A stretch of DNA of 35,818 nt. Origin: Clostridia bacterium. GTDB lineage: Bacteria; Bacillota; Clostridia; Oscillospirales; CAG-272. The notes under the pieces were generated by a model. It did not search any database. It was not told the origin of the DNA and was given only the letters and a program-made list of their open reading frames with translations. Location: NCBI GenBank assembly GCA_017958705.1, contig JAGDCE010000208.1:1-35818 (forward strand), in the 5' to 3' direction. Shown piece by piece: positions 14,696 through 23,269 of the stretch; position 1 is the stretch's first letter, and each line of letters starts with the position of its first letter. The translations under genes were made by a program, and so were the position numbers.

Positions 14696-17080
14696 TTATT
14701 TGAGTTTTACGACGGTGACGCCGTTGTCTCCCTCGCCCCACGCTCCGTCGCGGAAGCCCGCAACGCGCGGATCTTTTTTCAGCTGCGCGCGCAGAAGCTC
14801 TCTCAGCTTGCCCGTTCCTTTACCGTGGATCAGGCTGACCTGACCGAGACGGCACACGATAGCGTCGTCGATATATCTGTCGACGACCACCCACGCTTCC
14901 TCGCCGTTCATGCCGCGGAGATCGATCTCGGAGCTGATCGTGCGCGGCGCGCTTTCTTTTACCGCGGGCTTTTCTTTTTTTGCATCCGTTTTGCGTTTCG
15001 TGTATTCGTCGCCGATCCTGATATCGGACAGCGCGACTTTCATTTTCAGCATCCCGGATTCCACGGACACGGCGCCGTTCTTATCCGGTGCGGACCGCAC
15101 AACGGCATTCGTTTTGAGTTTCTTGATATAAACGGTCTCGCCTATCTGCGGCATGCGCGGGAGCACGTATCCGTCGTCAACTTCTTCCGACGCGGTGCTG
15201 TCGTATTCGTCGAGCTTTTCGCGTATCCCCTGCCTCGACGCGGCGAGCGCCGCAGCGCGTTCCTCTTTGCTCTTCTTTTTGTTCGCGCGGTCGAGCTCCG
15301 CGTATATGAATTCAGCGGAGGCACGGGCGGATTCCACAGTCCTCCTCGACTGCTCCTTCGCCTTCTGCAGTTCTTTTTCGGCTTTTTCGAGCGCTTCGTC
15401 CGCGGCGGCTCTTTGAGCTTTTGCGTATTCTTCAGCGCGAAGTTTCGCGTTCTCCGCCTCCTCGCGCGCCGCAGTCATCGCGTTCCTCTGCTCCTCGAGT
15501 TTTGAGATCACGTTCTCGAAGCGCTTACTGTCGGAGTGTACCGAGCTTTGCGCGCGTTCAATCACGTTCTTCGGCAGTCCGAGCCGCTGCGCTATCGCAA
15601 AGGCGTTCGATCTGCCGGGCGCGCCGATTATCAGTCTGTAAGTCGGGCGCAGCGTGTCTATATCGAATTCGCACGAGGCGTTAGTCACGCCGGGCGTCTC
15701 GACGGCGTAAGCTTTCAGCTCCGCGTAATGCGTGGTGGCCATGCACAGAGCGCCGAGCTCGCGGACCTCCTCGAGTATCGAGACGGCGAGCGCCGCGCCT
15801 TCGACCGGGTCGGTACCGGCGCCGAGCTCGTCGAATATGACGAGCGTCTTATCGGTTATCGAGCCGAGCATATCGACTATGTTCACCATATGAGACGAGA
15901 ACGTCGACAGAGACTGTTCGATCGACTGCTCGTCGCCTATGTCCGCCATGATGCCGTCGAACACGCAGAGACTGCTTCCTTCGGCGCACGGGACGTGCAG
16001 GCCCGCCTGCGCCATCATGACGAGCAGCCCGACGGTCTTTTCGGATACCGTCTTGCCGCCGGTGTTCGGTCCGGTTATAACGAGTGTGTCGTAATCACCG
16101 CCGAGCGTGACGTCGATAGGCACGACCTTCGCGCGGTCGAGCAGCGGGTGACGCGCTCTTTTGAGCACGATCTGACGCTTTTCCGTGTATACCGGTTTTA
16201 CCGCGTCCATCCTGATCGCAAGCTTGCCGCGTGCGAACGCGTACGACAGATAGATCAGGTTCATATAATCAAGCTTTATCTGCTCCGAACGCTCCGCGAT
16301 CTGCGATGAAAAATCGTACAGGATCTTTTCTATCTCCGTCTGTTCCGCGCGCTCGAGCACTTTGAGCTCGTTGTTCGCGTCGACGGCAGCGACTGGTTCT
16401 ATGAACAGCGTGGCGCCGGACGAAGACGTGTCGTGCACGAGCCCTTTGACCTCGTTTTTGTATTCCGCTTTGACCGGGATGACGTATCTGCCGTTCCGCA
16501 GGGTTATTATATTTTCCTGCAGATATTTGGAGTACGCGTCGCCCGTGATGAATTTCTGCAGCGTTTCTCTTATCTTGTTGTTGGCGTTTCTGATCTTGCG
16601 CCTTATCTCCGACAGTGCGGGGCTCGCGTCGTCGGCGATCATATCCTCGCTGATTATAGCCGACGTGATGCGCCTTTCGAGATCCCTGTCCGGCAAAAGA
16701 CGCTCGAATACCTCGTCGAGGCACGTCTCGTATTTGCGGTCAGTCTTATAATATTCGCTGACGCCGTGCACAGTTCTTAAAACGTTTGCGCAGTCGAGCA
16801 GTTCGCGCGCCGAGAGCATCGAGCCTTTCTCCGCGCGGTCGACGAGCGGCGTGACGTCTTTTACGAATCCGAACGACGGTTCGCCTTTGTTGACGTACAG
16901 TCTCGCCGCATCCGCCGTTTCGTTCTGCAGCGCTTCTATCCGCGCCAGACCGTCCGTCGGCTCGGTCTGCATACAGAGCTGTTTTGCACCGTCCGTCGTC
17001 GCACATTCCGAAAGCATCGTCAGGATGCTCTGAAACTGCAGCGTTACGGCAGCTTTGCTGAATCTTTCGTTATCGTTCAT
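14696..17080 (-). CDS. mutS2: MutS2-type DNA-binding ATPase with Smr domain
   Basis: 794 residues, the normal length for MutS2. The ABC-type ATPase has Walker A GPNTGGKT (about residues 337-344), Walker B VIFDELGAGTDPVEGAALA and the preceding IGDEQSIEQSLSTFSSHM signature. A long Ala/Glu/Lys coiled coil follows (residues about 500-610). The C-terminal Smr domain (from about 712) begins EIDLRGMNGEEA and contains the nuclease motif HGKGTGKLRELL. MutS2 counteracts homologous recombination and, in Bacillus, splits collided ribosomes. The gene begins one base after the recO stop. It is the last gene of the phoH-era-recO operon. No U-rich terminator is visible after it, only a short AT hairpin at about 14675-14693. 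Confidence 0.95.
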   Translation of the reverse strand: MNDNERFSKAAVTLQFQSILTMLSECATTDGAKQLCMQTEPTDGLARIEALQNETADAARLYVNKGEPSFGFVKDVTPLVDRAEKGSMLSARELLDCANVLRTVHGVSEYYKTDRKYETCLDEVFERLLPDRDLERRITSAIISEDMIADDASPALSEIRRKIRNANNKIRETLQKFITGDAYSKYLQENIITLRNGRYVIPVKAEYKNEVKGLVHDTSSSGATLFIEPVAAVDANNELKVLERAEQTEIEKILYDFSSQIAERSEQIKLDYMNLIYLSYAFARGKLAIRMDAVKPVYTEKRQIVLKRARHPLLDRAKVVPIDVTLGGDYDTLVITGPNTGGKTVSEKTVGLLVMMAQAGLHVPCAEGSSLCVFDGIMADIGDEQSIEQSLSTFSSHMVNIVDMLGSITDKTLVIFDELGAGTDPVEGAALAVSILEEVRELGALCMATTHYAELKAYAVETPGVTNASCEFDIDTLRPTYRLIIGAPGRSNAFAIAQRLGLPKNVIERAQSSVHSDSKRFENVISKLEEQRNAMTAAREEAENAKLRAEEYAKAQRAAADEALEKAEKELQKAKEQSRRTVESARASAEFIYAELDRANKKKSKEERAAALAASRQGIREKLDEYDSTASEEVDDGYVLPRMPQIGETVYIKKLKTNAVVRSAPDKNGAVSVESGMLKMKVALSDIRIGDEYTKRKTDAKKEKPAVKESAPRTISSEIDLRGMNGEEAWVVVDRYIDDAIVCRLGQVSLIHGKGTGKLRELLRAQLKKDPRVAGFRDGAWGEGDNGVTVVKLK

Positions 17081-17081
17081 A

Positions 17082-17867
17082 TCAGTCTGATCTTATCATT
17101 TCTTTGTAGAAATCAAGTGTTTTATAGCTTCTTTCAAGATGATTTATGAGGTATTTCTCCGATATCTCACCGAGCCTGCGGCGCACCGCGGGATCGGTCG
17201 GAAGCGAGAACATCCTGTTCTGCTCCGCGTTTATCACTCTGTCGGCGGCGTACGCCTCCGCACCGGTCATCATCATGATTATGCGCGCGGTGCGCGTTAT
17301 CTCGCTCATACGCTCGTCCTCTTCGCCTTTTCCGCAGTCGCGGCAGACGAGCTCACCGTTCATTATATCGAGATAATACCAGTCTTTATCGCTTCTGCCG
17401 CATCTGCAGCAGCCGGACAGATCGGGATTTATGCCGAGCAGCGCCGTCAGGCGAAGCTCGAACACCGTTTTGACGTCCTGCGGCGGGCGGCTGTTCTCGG
17501 ACAGCACGTGAAGACAGTTCAGTGCGAGGCGCAGCGTATCCTCAGCCGGTTCGCCGTCGACCGTGACGTCCGCGAGCACTTCACAGATATAATCGGCGAG
17601 GCACATGGCGGATACGTTTTTCCAGAGCCCGAAAAACGAAGCCTTCGACGACGCCTCGTGCAGCACGTTATGCTTGTCCGTTTTGTCGATGACGAAATCG
17701 CCGTACGTAAATTTAAGCGAAGCCGCCATGAATCTGCTCGTGATCTTCCTCCCTCCGCGGGCGTGCACGTACATCTTTCCGTACTGCCTCGTTATCAGCG
17801 TCAGTGTTTTATCGCTTTCGCCCACGTCGGTGGTGTTCACGACGAGACCGTCGACCTGTACGAGCAT
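17082..17867 (-). CDS. recO: DNA repair protein RecO
   Basis: 261 residues. The N-terminal OB fold (VDGLVVNTTDVGESDKTLTL, then TRQYGKMYVHARGGRK) is characteristic of RecO. It is followed by the helical domain and a zinc-binding pair, Cys153/Cys156 and Cys175/Cys178 (CCRCG and CRDCG), in the usual clostridial/bacillar arrangement. RecO loads RecA with RecF/RecR onto SSB-coated single-stranded DNA. It lies three bases downstream of era, the conserved era-recO pair, and is followed by mutS2. Confidence 0.95.
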   Translation of the reverse strand: MLVQVDGLVVNTTDVGESDKTLTLITRQYGKMYVHARGGRKITSRFMAASLKFTYGDFVIDKTDKHNVLHEASSKASFFGLWKNVSAMCLADYICEVLADVTVDGEPAEDTLRLALNCLHVLSENSRPPQDVKTVFELRLTALLGINPDLSGCCRCGRSDKDWYYLDIMNGELVCRDCGKGEEDERMSEITRTARIIMMMTGAEAYAADRVINAEQNRMFSLPTDPAVRRRLGEISEKYLINHLERSYKTLDFYKEMIRSD

Positions 17868-17870
17868 ACG

Positions 17871-18767
17871 TCAATCCTCGAAATAACCGAAGTTCTTCGC
17901 AGCGGAAACGCTGTCGCGCCAGTTCTTCTTGACCTTGACCCAGAGATCTATATACACGCGGCAGCCGAAGAAAGCTTCGAGATCTTCCCTCGCGTACGTG
18001 CCGATCTTCTTTATCGTTTCGCCGTTTTTGCCGATTATTATCCCCTTGTGCGACGCTTTTTCGCAGAATATCTCGGCGCGGATCGATATAAGATCCTTTT
18101 TCTCGGTGAAATCCTCTATCGTGACGGCTGTGCCGTGAGGTATCTCGTCGTCGGTGAGCCGCAGTATCTTTTCGCGTATGACCTCCGCGGCGATCAGTCT
18201 TTCCGGCTGGTCTGTTATCATATCCTCCGGGAAAAAGAATCTCGGTTCGGCAAAGTGTTCCTTTACCTCGTCAAGGATTATGTCCACGCCGTCGTTTTTC
18301 AGCGCCGAGATCGGTATCACGTCGATGAATTCCATGAGCGGCGAGTAATCGAGTATGGTCTGTCCGAGTTTTTCCTTGCTCTTTATATCCGTCTTGTTTA
18401 TTATCAGATAGATGGGCACGCCGAGCGTTTTCAGTTTTTCGATTATACTGAGCTCCGTCTGATTCGGCTTGCAGTCCGCCTCGACGACGAAAAGCACGAC
18501 GTCAGCGCCCGTGATCGACGAATAGGCGCTTTTCACCATGTAATCGCCGAGTCTCGTCCGCGTCTTGTGTATGCCGGGCGTGTCGATGAACACGTACTGA
18601 ACGTTGTCCTTTGTCAGTATCCCGGTTATCGCCGTGCGCGTCGTCTGCGGTTTCTTTGATACTATCGCGATCTTTTCGCCGAGCATGGTGTTGAGCAGCG
18701 TCGATTTGCCGACGTTCGGTCTGCCGATTATGGCGACAAAGCCGCATTTTCTGTTTTCGTTATCCAT
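17871..18767 (-). CDS. era: GTPase Era (ribosome assembly)
   Basis: 298 residues from the ATG at 18767, which overlaps the stop of ybeY by one base (TAATG). An upstream start would add a tail of some 40 residues inside ybeY and is rejected. The G-domain motifs are G1 GRPNVGKS (residues 15-22), G3 DTPGIHK and G4 NKTD. Switch sequence KPQTTR is the Era signature. The C-terminal KH domain (IIIGKNGETIKKIGTYAR) binds the 3' end of 16S rRNA. The order ybeY-era-recO matches that of many Bacillota. Confidence 0.96.
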   Translation of the reverse strand: MDNENRKCGFVAIIGRPNVGKSTLLNTMLGEKIAIVSKKPQTTRTAITGILTKDNVQYVFIDTPGIHKTRTRLGDYMVKSAYSSITGADVVLFVVEADCKPNQTELSIIEKLKTLGVPIYLIINKTDIKSKEKLGQTILDYSPLMEFIDVIPISALKNDGVDIILDEVKEHFAEPRFFFPEDMITDQPERLIAAEVIREKILRLTDDEIPHGTAVTIEDFTEKKDLISIRAEIFCEKASHKGIIIGKNGETIKKIGTYAREDLEAFFGCRVYIDLWVKVKKNWRDSVSAAKNFGYFED

Positions 18768-19243
18768 TATTTCCGGTCCTGTTTCCTGAATTTTTTCATT
18801 ATCTCGTTCTGGCGGGAAAACATGTCCTGCTCGTCCTCCGGCGACGTCTCGTGATCGTAGCCGAGCAGATGAAGCGTCGAATGTACGCACAGAAACGCGA
18901 CTTCTTCGTTTATCCCGTGCCCGAGCTCCGTTGCCTGTTCTCGAGCCTTTTCAAGGCTGATCACGATATCGCCGACCGGCAGACAGCCGTCCACCAGATC
19001 GTCGTCCGTATACTCCCCGTCGATCAGCGGGAACGAGAGCACGTCCGTCTCCTTGTCCTTGCCGCGGTACTGTGAATTCAGCGCCTTGATCCCCGCGTTG
19101 TCCGTCAGTGTGACGGATATCTCGCATTCGTCCGGGAACTGCTCGTATGAAAGCGTCTCGATTATCGCCGCGCGGATGAACGAGCGCATCGCGGGCGTGT
19201 ATCCTTCTTTATCCTGTTCGTTCTTGATATATATCCTGTGCAT
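18767..19243 (-). CDS. ybeY: Endoribonuclease YbeY
   Basis: 158 residues. Two ATG codons stand in tandem (19246 and 19243). The second is favoured because GGAG ends six bases before it, but only three before the first. The zinc site H-x3-H-x5-H is seen as HSTLHLLGYDH, His121, His125 and His131. The family start region YRGKDKETDVLSFPL is also clear. YbeY takes part in 16S rRNA 3'-end maturation and 70S quality control. The gene overlaps the phoH stop and the era start, so the three are translationally coupled. Confidence 0.95.
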   Translation of the reverse strand: MHRIYIKNEQDKEGYTPAMRSFIRAAIIETLSYEQFPDECEISVTLTDNAGIKALNSQYRGKDKETDVLSFPLIDGEYTDDDLVDGCLPVGDIVISLEKAREQATELGHGINEEVAFLCVHSTLHLLGYDHETSPEDEQDMFSRQNEIMKKFRKQDRK

Positions 19244-20271
19244 CATCTGCTCCTCGTGTACCTTTTATGCGCGGCGTTTTCCGCTGATCTGACTTCCTGC
19301 TGACGCTCGTATTTTTCATACGCCGTGATTATCTTCTGTACGAGCCTGTGGCGGACGACGTCCTTTTCCGTAAAGCGGTGCACCGCTATGCCCTCGATAC
19401 CGTCGAGCACCTTGATGGCTTCCTTAAGTCCGCTCTTTTTACCGAACGGCAGATCTATCTGCGTATCGTCTCCGGTGACAATCGCTTTCGAGTTGAAGCC
19501 GAGACGCGTCAGAAACATCTTCATCTGCTCCGGCGTCGTGTTCTGAGCCTCGTCTAAGATTATGAAAGAATCGTCAAGCGTGCGGCCTCTCATGTAAGCG
19601 AGCGGCGCGATCTCGATAGTCCCCTTCTCGACGTATTTCTGATAAGTCTCGGCACCGAGCATCTCGTACAGCGCGTCGTACAGCGGGCGCAGATACGGAT
19701 CTATTTTGTTTTGCAAATCACCCGGCAGAAATCCGAGCTTTTCACCGGCTTCCACGGCGGGCCGCGTGAGGATTATACGGTTTACTTCCTTCGCGCGCAG
19801 CGCTTTCGTCGCCATGGCGACGGCGAGGAACGTCTTGCCCGTGCCGGCGGGTCCGACTCCGATAACTACCGTGTTCTTTTTGATCGCTTCGATATATTTC
19901 TTCTGTCCGACGGTCTTCGCTTTGATCGGCTTGCCGCGCGTCGTTATACAGATACATTCGTCGTCGTATGACGACAGCTCTTCCTGCCTGCCGTCCTCTA
20001 CCATCGATATAACGTAGTCGACGTTCTGATCCGTTATATCGTCGTTCAACGCGGCTATGCGGTGCAGTGACGAGACTGCGCTGTACGCGCGGTCGACCGC
20101 GTCGGCGTCGTCTCCTGTGATCACGATCGCGAGCCCGCCGGAGCGTTCCGTATCCTTGCCGGATATGCGGACGCCGAACGCCTGCTCGAGCCTTTCGGCG
20201 TAGCAGTTGTAGACTCCGAATATCCTGACGGCTTCATCCATCGTATCGGTCAATACTGTTTTCGATATCAT
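19243..20271 (-). CDS. phoH: PhoH-like ATPase
   Basis: 342 residues. The N-terminal 100 residues match the KH-like extension of PhoH/YbeZ proteins. The ATPase core has Walker A GPAGTGKT (about residues 140-147), then TRPAVEAGEKLGFLPGDLQN and Walker B FIILDEAQNTTPEQMK, with TGDDTQIDLP further on. These are the standard PhoH motifs. It works with YbeY in RNA processing. It is the first gene of its operon, with a strong promoter directly upstream. The usual neighbour pgpH (yqfF), normally between phoH and ybeY in Bacillus, is missing here. Confidence 0.94.
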   Translation of the reverse strand: MISKTVLTDTMDEAVRIFGVYNCYAERLEQAFGVRISGKDTERSGGLAIVITGDDADAVDRAYSAVSSLHRIAALNDDITDQNVDYVISMVEDGRQEELSSYDDECICITTRGKPIKAKTVGQKKYIEAIKKNTVVIGVGPAGTGKTFLAVAMATKALRAKEVNRIILTRPAVEAGEKLGFLPGDLQNKIDPYLRPLYDALYEMLGAETYQKYVEKGTIEIAPLAYMRGRTLDDSFIILDEAQNTTPEQMKMFLTRLGFNSKAIVTGDDTQIDLPFGKKSGLKEAIKVLDGIEGIAVHRFTEKDVVRHRLVQKIITAYEKYERQQEVRSAENAAHKRYTRSR

Positions 20272-20303
20272 ATAAAACCAACCTGTGATAATTTTACGAT
20301 TTT

Positions 20304-20333
20304 AATATAACACACCCGTTTCCGTTTTGTCAA
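20304..20333 (-). promoter_or_regulatory. Promoter of the phoH-ybeY-era-recO-mutS2 operon
   Basis: On the minus strand a perfect TTGACA (complement of 20328-20333) is separated by 18 bases from TATATT (complement of 20304-20309). It separates the constitutive phoH group from the upstream sporulation genes yqfC-yqfD. Confidence 0.8.
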
Positions 20334-20381
20334 GAGTAAAAATCACAAATTTTATATTAAATATATTTGATATTATATCAT

Positions 20382-21509
20382 CTATTTTGCGATATTGCAG
20401 ACGAGCCACGCTTCACAGTAAATTTTGTATTTTCCGTCGCTTATCTCCACCTTTTTCGTGACGCTCTGAAGCTGTCCGTCGCCGACGACAGCCGACAGTG
20501 CCGCCTCGTATTTTTTCTGCAACTCGGCGTAAGCCTCGCGCTCGGTAACCGCTCTGTTCGTGACGATATATTCCCGGTACGTGCTCGTTTCTATCTTCAC
20601 CGGCAGCGTCACCGCGCCGAACACGGTGACCGCGTCTGTGCACGTTTCCTTTTCACAGCTGTCATGATCTTTTCCGGCGCGCAATCTGCGCGAAAACAGC
20701 AGCGGTATGCGCTCCGTGTACGTGTTTCCGGTATAAGTTTTTTCAAAAACCGTGCGCGGATATTCGCACACGAACGATCTGCACACGAGCGCGTAAACTC
20801 TGCCGCGCGCGGGCACCGTCACCGTGCCGCTGTGAAAAGTTTCGTAAGTGCCTGATATCAGCAGATCCCCCGCTTTTACCGTCTGTCCTTTTTCAACCAC
20901 GGTTCTGCCGGCGTACGTTTCATATCTGATTATATATCCGTCCTCGGAAGCCTTCAGATCCGTACTTTCTCTCGTTGTCTGCTCGGGCGGTATGATCCTC
21001 TCGTCAGTCACGACAGTGGCGACGGTCCCGGACATGTTTATGCGTACGTAGGCGACGTCCGGACATTTCATCATAACCAGGTTCTCGAGATATCTGCGGT
21101 CGACGCGCGAGCCGACGGCGCCGGCATACAGACCGTTTTCATAAAGCGTCTGCTCTATCCTTGCGACGTCCTCGCCGCCGCCCGGAACGAATCTGACGTC
21201 CCAGACTATATCGTCGGACAGCAAAAGACCCGCGGCGAATATAAGCGCGCCGATGCAAATCCCCGGACGTCGAAGCAGCTTTTTCAGATCCTTCAGGATC
21301 CCGCGGGTCTTTGTGATCGAAGCGAGCTTCAGCAGATCTTTATCCCCGGCGCGTCCGGCGGTGACAGTGAAGCTGGTGACGCCGTCTTTTTCACAAACGT
21401 CGTAGAAGCCGATCCCGTTTTTCTGCATATACCGCAGCGCTTCGTTTTTATGCTCCGGCCGCTCCGTCATTCTGGCTGTGCCGGCAAAATATCTGATTAT
21501 CTCAGACAT
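20382..21509 (-). CDS. yqfD: Sporulation protein YqfD
   Basis: 375 residues, the expected length. The protein begins with a cytosolic domain (residues 1-80, including KNGIGFYDVCEKDG). One transmembrane helix follows near residues 90-105 (ICIGALIFAAGLLL), then a long extracytoplasmic region with VTDERIIPPE, KASEDGYIIRYETYAGRTVVEKGQ and KAGDLLISG. YqfD is a stage IV sporulation protein made in the mother cell and acting on the outer forespore membrane in Bacillota. It overlaps yqfC by eight bases. The stop codon is TAG, with a further stop (TAA) two codons later. Confidence 0.9.
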   Translation of the reverse strand: MSEIIRYFAGTARMTERPEHKNEALRYMQKNGIGFYDVCEKDGVTSFTVTAGRAGDKDLLKLASITKTRGILKDLKKLLRRPGICIGALIFAAGLLLSDDIVWDVRFVPGGGEDVARIEQTLYENGLYAGAVGSRVDRRYLENLVMMKCPDVAYVRINMSGTVATVVTDERIIPPEQTTRESTDLKASEDGYIIRYETYAGRTVVEKGQTVKAGDLLISGTYETFHSGTVTVPARGRVYALVCRSFVCEYPRTVFEKTYTGNTYTERIPLLFSRRLRAGKDHDSCEKETCTDAVTVFGAVTLPVKIETSTYREYIVTNRAVTEREAYAELQKKYEAALSAVVGDGQLQSVTKKVEISDGKYKIYCEAWLVCNIAK

Positions 21510-21741
21510 CGTTCCCCGCTCCGTATCTGACTCCGCCTATGCGTCCGGTCACCTCGCACGCGCTGTCTCCGCAGACGCGGACCGACAGGTCGTTGCCGTA
21601 AATCACAACGATCTGTCTGCCGGACGAAAATACGACCGACTCGCTGCTGTACTCGCGTATCAGCGCGCCGCCGTCAATTATTACCTCGCGCCTGCCGAAT
21701 ATATATACTCCGAGATCCGCCGGTTCTTTTCTCTTGTTCAT
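21502..21741 (-). CDS. yqfC: Sporulation protein YqfC (YabP family)
   Basis: 79 residues from the ATG at 21741. The ribosome site GGGGGAG touches an earlier ATG at 21747 directly but is six bases from this one, which decides the start. The small protein has the YabP/YqfC pattern, with beta-rich LGVYIFGRREVIIDGGAL, then IREYSSESVVF and IVVIYGNDLSV. It is the standard partner gene upstream of yqfD. In Bacillus the pair is expressed in the mother cell under SigE. A convincing SigE site cannot be picked from the 77-base gap. Confidence 0.88.
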   Translation of the reverse strand: MNKRKEPADLGVYIFGRREVIIDGGALIREYSSESVVFSSGRQIVVIYGNDLSVRVCGDSACEVTGRIGGVRYGAGNDV

Positions 21742-21818
21742 CTTCATCTCCCCCGTAATAAAACAGCGTTTTGTAAAATAGTATTGTAAAAAAGGTCAGT
21801 CTATGATCGGAGGGGACA

Positions 21819-22730
21819 TTGAAGACGAAAAAATCCGTTATACGCACCGTGTCGTCGTTTTTATTCATCGTTTTATACACGGCTTATCTTTTGATATTTT
21901 CCGACCGCACGAAAGCCGACGCCGCCGAGGGTCTGCGGTTATGCGCCGGTGTGATCCTTCCCGCCGTTTTTCCGTTCTCCGTCGCCTCGTCGCTGATCGT
22001 CTCGTCCGGGTTGTGCGGCGCACTCGGCACGTATATCGGGCGGCCGTTTTCGGCTCTGCTCGGGATCTCCGGCAGCGGCGCCGGGGTGTTCTTTCTCGGA
22101 CTCGTCGGCGGCTATCCGACGGGCGCGTCTTCGTGCGCGCGGCTGTACCGCGACAAAGCCGTAAGCAAAGCGGAAGCCGAGGCGCTCGTATCCTACACGA
22201 ACAACGCGACTCCGGCTTTTTCAGCGGTCTTCATCGGCTCCCTGCTCGGTTCGCGGCGCGCTGGATTCGCCGTATATCTGATATGTATCTTATCGGCGTT
22301 TTTGTGGGGTCTTCTGCTGCGCAAAAAGACCGGGAGCCACGTGCCGAATGCCTCGGCGTCAGGCGGATGCGATCTGTCGTCGTGTGTCGCCTCTTCGGCG
22401 CGCTCCGCCGTCGTCATCTGCGCCGACGTCGTGGTGTTCTCGATCATATCCGGCGCCTTGTCCGCCGTTCCGTACTGCGGTGTCGTCTCGGCGCTGCCGG
22501 AGCTGACGAACGGCGCCGTGAAGCTGTCCGGGATGATATCGGATCCGCGTCTGCGCGGCGCGGCGGTATGCGCACTGACTTCGTTTTCGGGACTCTGCGT
22601 TATGGATCAGGTATGCGGAGTCTGCAGAGAGGCCGGACTGTCCGCGCGGTATTACGTCATCGGCAAGCCGCTGCAGGCATTATTTTCGTTTTTTGCGTTT
22701 TATCTGTCATATCCGCTTTTTTTGTCTTGA
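21819..22730 (+). CDS. ylbJ: Integral membrane protein, YlbJ-like (sporulation)
   Basis: 303 residues, starting with TTG at 21819, five bases after GGAGGGG; the only ATG upstream would start another frame. About seven or eight hydrophobic segments are present, starting with FLFIVLYTAYLLIF. The central sequence FFLGLVGGYPTGASSCARLY followed by LVSYTNNATPAFSAVFIG is typical of the YlbJ/SpoVAE-like nucleoside-recognition-type membrane proteins seen in endospore formers. YlbJ is needed for spore cortex formation. It diverges from yqfC, consistent with a shared sporulation theme. The gene symbol is by similarity only. Confidence 0.75.
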   Translation: MKTKKSVIRTVSSFLFIVLYTAYLLIFSDRTKADAAEGLRLCAGVILPAVFPFSVASSLIVSSGLCGALGTYIGRPFSALLGISGSGAGVFFLGLVGGYPTGASSCARLYRDKAVSKAEAEALVSYTNNATPAFSAVFIGSLLGSRRAGFAVYLICILSAFLWGLLLRKKTGSHVPNASASGGCDLSSCVASSARSAVVICADVVVFSIISGALSAVPYCGVVSALPELTNGAVKLSGMISDPRLRGAAVCALTSFSGLCVMDQVCGVCREAGLSARYYVIGKPLQALFSFFAFYLSYPLFLS

Positions 22731-22755
22731 CAAGCATGAACAAACGTGATAGAAT
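22727..22755 (+). promoter_or_regulatory. Promoter of the 64-aa four-cysteine protein
   Basis: TTGACA (22727-22732), 17 bases and TAGAAT (22750-22755). The -35 box overlaps the stop codon of the YlbJ-like gene. The start codon is 27 bases downstream of the -10 box. Confidence 0.75.
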
Positions 22756-22781
22756 AGAAAAAAAGCAAAGAGAGTGAAACA

Positions 22782-22976
22782 ATGGACGCCGAATACGAAA
22801 AGATATGTCTTTACTGTGAGCACGCCGCCCCGTCTTACGATTCCGAGCGGATGCTCTGCGAACTGCGCGGCGTCGTATCGAGCGGTCATAAATGCAAAAA
22901 ATTCATTTACGATCCCTTAAAACGCGTCCCCCGCGTCCCCAAAAAGCCGGCGCATGACGAAATGCCGCAGATATGA
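22782..22976 (+). CDS. Small four-cysteine (putative zinc-binding) protein
   Basis: 64 residues with cysteines at 9, 12, 26 and 38 (CLYCEH, LCELRG and HKCKKF). This is the spacing of a small treble-clef or zinc-ribbon site. The C-terminal third is basic and proline-rich (PLKRVPRVPKKPAHD). Proteins of this size and pattern recur in Clostridia, but I know no function. It has its own promoter and a strong terminator, so it is a monocistronic gene expressed on its own. Ribosome site AAGAGAG is weak. Confidence 0.78.
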   Translation: MDAEYEKICLYCEHAAPSYDSERMLCELRGVVSSGHKCKKFIYDPLKRVPRVPKKPAHDEMPQI

Positions 22977-23002
22977 AAACGTGCGAGATCGCACGTTTTT
23001 TT
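22977..23002 (+). terminator. Rho-independent terminator
   Basis: AAACGTGCG (22977-22985) pairs with CGCACGTTT (22990-22998) around a four-base loop. T7 overlaps the end of the stem. It directly follows the stop codon of the four-cysteine protein. Confidence 0.88.
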
Positions 23003-23056
23003 ATTCGTCATATAATAGTACTGCGGGCAGACCGCAAACTATAAAGGGATGATCAT

Positions 23057-23269
23057 ATGAAATACGGGATCTTCGCGCTGTCCTCGCTTACGTACGCGTA
23101 CAAAGGCAGGGACGCGCTTTATCGTTATGATATAAGATCAACGGTTATAAGGCTTGACGGGACGGAGACGAAAAAGGGGTGCCGGTTCGGGCTGCGCGTG
23201 GACGAGCGCGACAAAGACGAAGCGAGGCGGGCGCTGAGGTCCGCCGGGATCGTTTTCACGGAGACGTGA
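23057..23269 (+). CDS. DUF3343 protein (putative Se/S carrier-like)
   Basis: 70 residues, with ribosome site AAAGGG eight bases upstream. The pattern fits DUF3343: a start YGIFALSSLTYAYKGRDAL, a central GCRFGLRV with the conserved Cys42, and the end DEARRALRSAGIVF. Pfam describes this fold as a putative selenium/sulfur carrier. The gene overlaps the cysteine-desulfurase gene as GTGA, so the two products are probably made in step. The likely role is to accept or carry sulfur or selenium released by the desulfurase. This is inferred from family and neighbour. Confidence 0.82.
   Translation: MKYGIFALSSLTYAYKGRDALYRYDIRSTVIRLDGTETKKGCRFGLRVDERDKDEARRALRSAGIVFTET

Noticed and set aside
17139..18659. 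Very long open frame on the plus strand opposite recO and era (about 500 codons)
   Set aside because: It lies wholly antisense to two certain genes. The GC-rich third codon positions of this genome remove stops from antisense frames, and the translation is Arg/His/Val-rich without family motifs. Similar open frames lie opposite uvrB, nagA, capA and prs.
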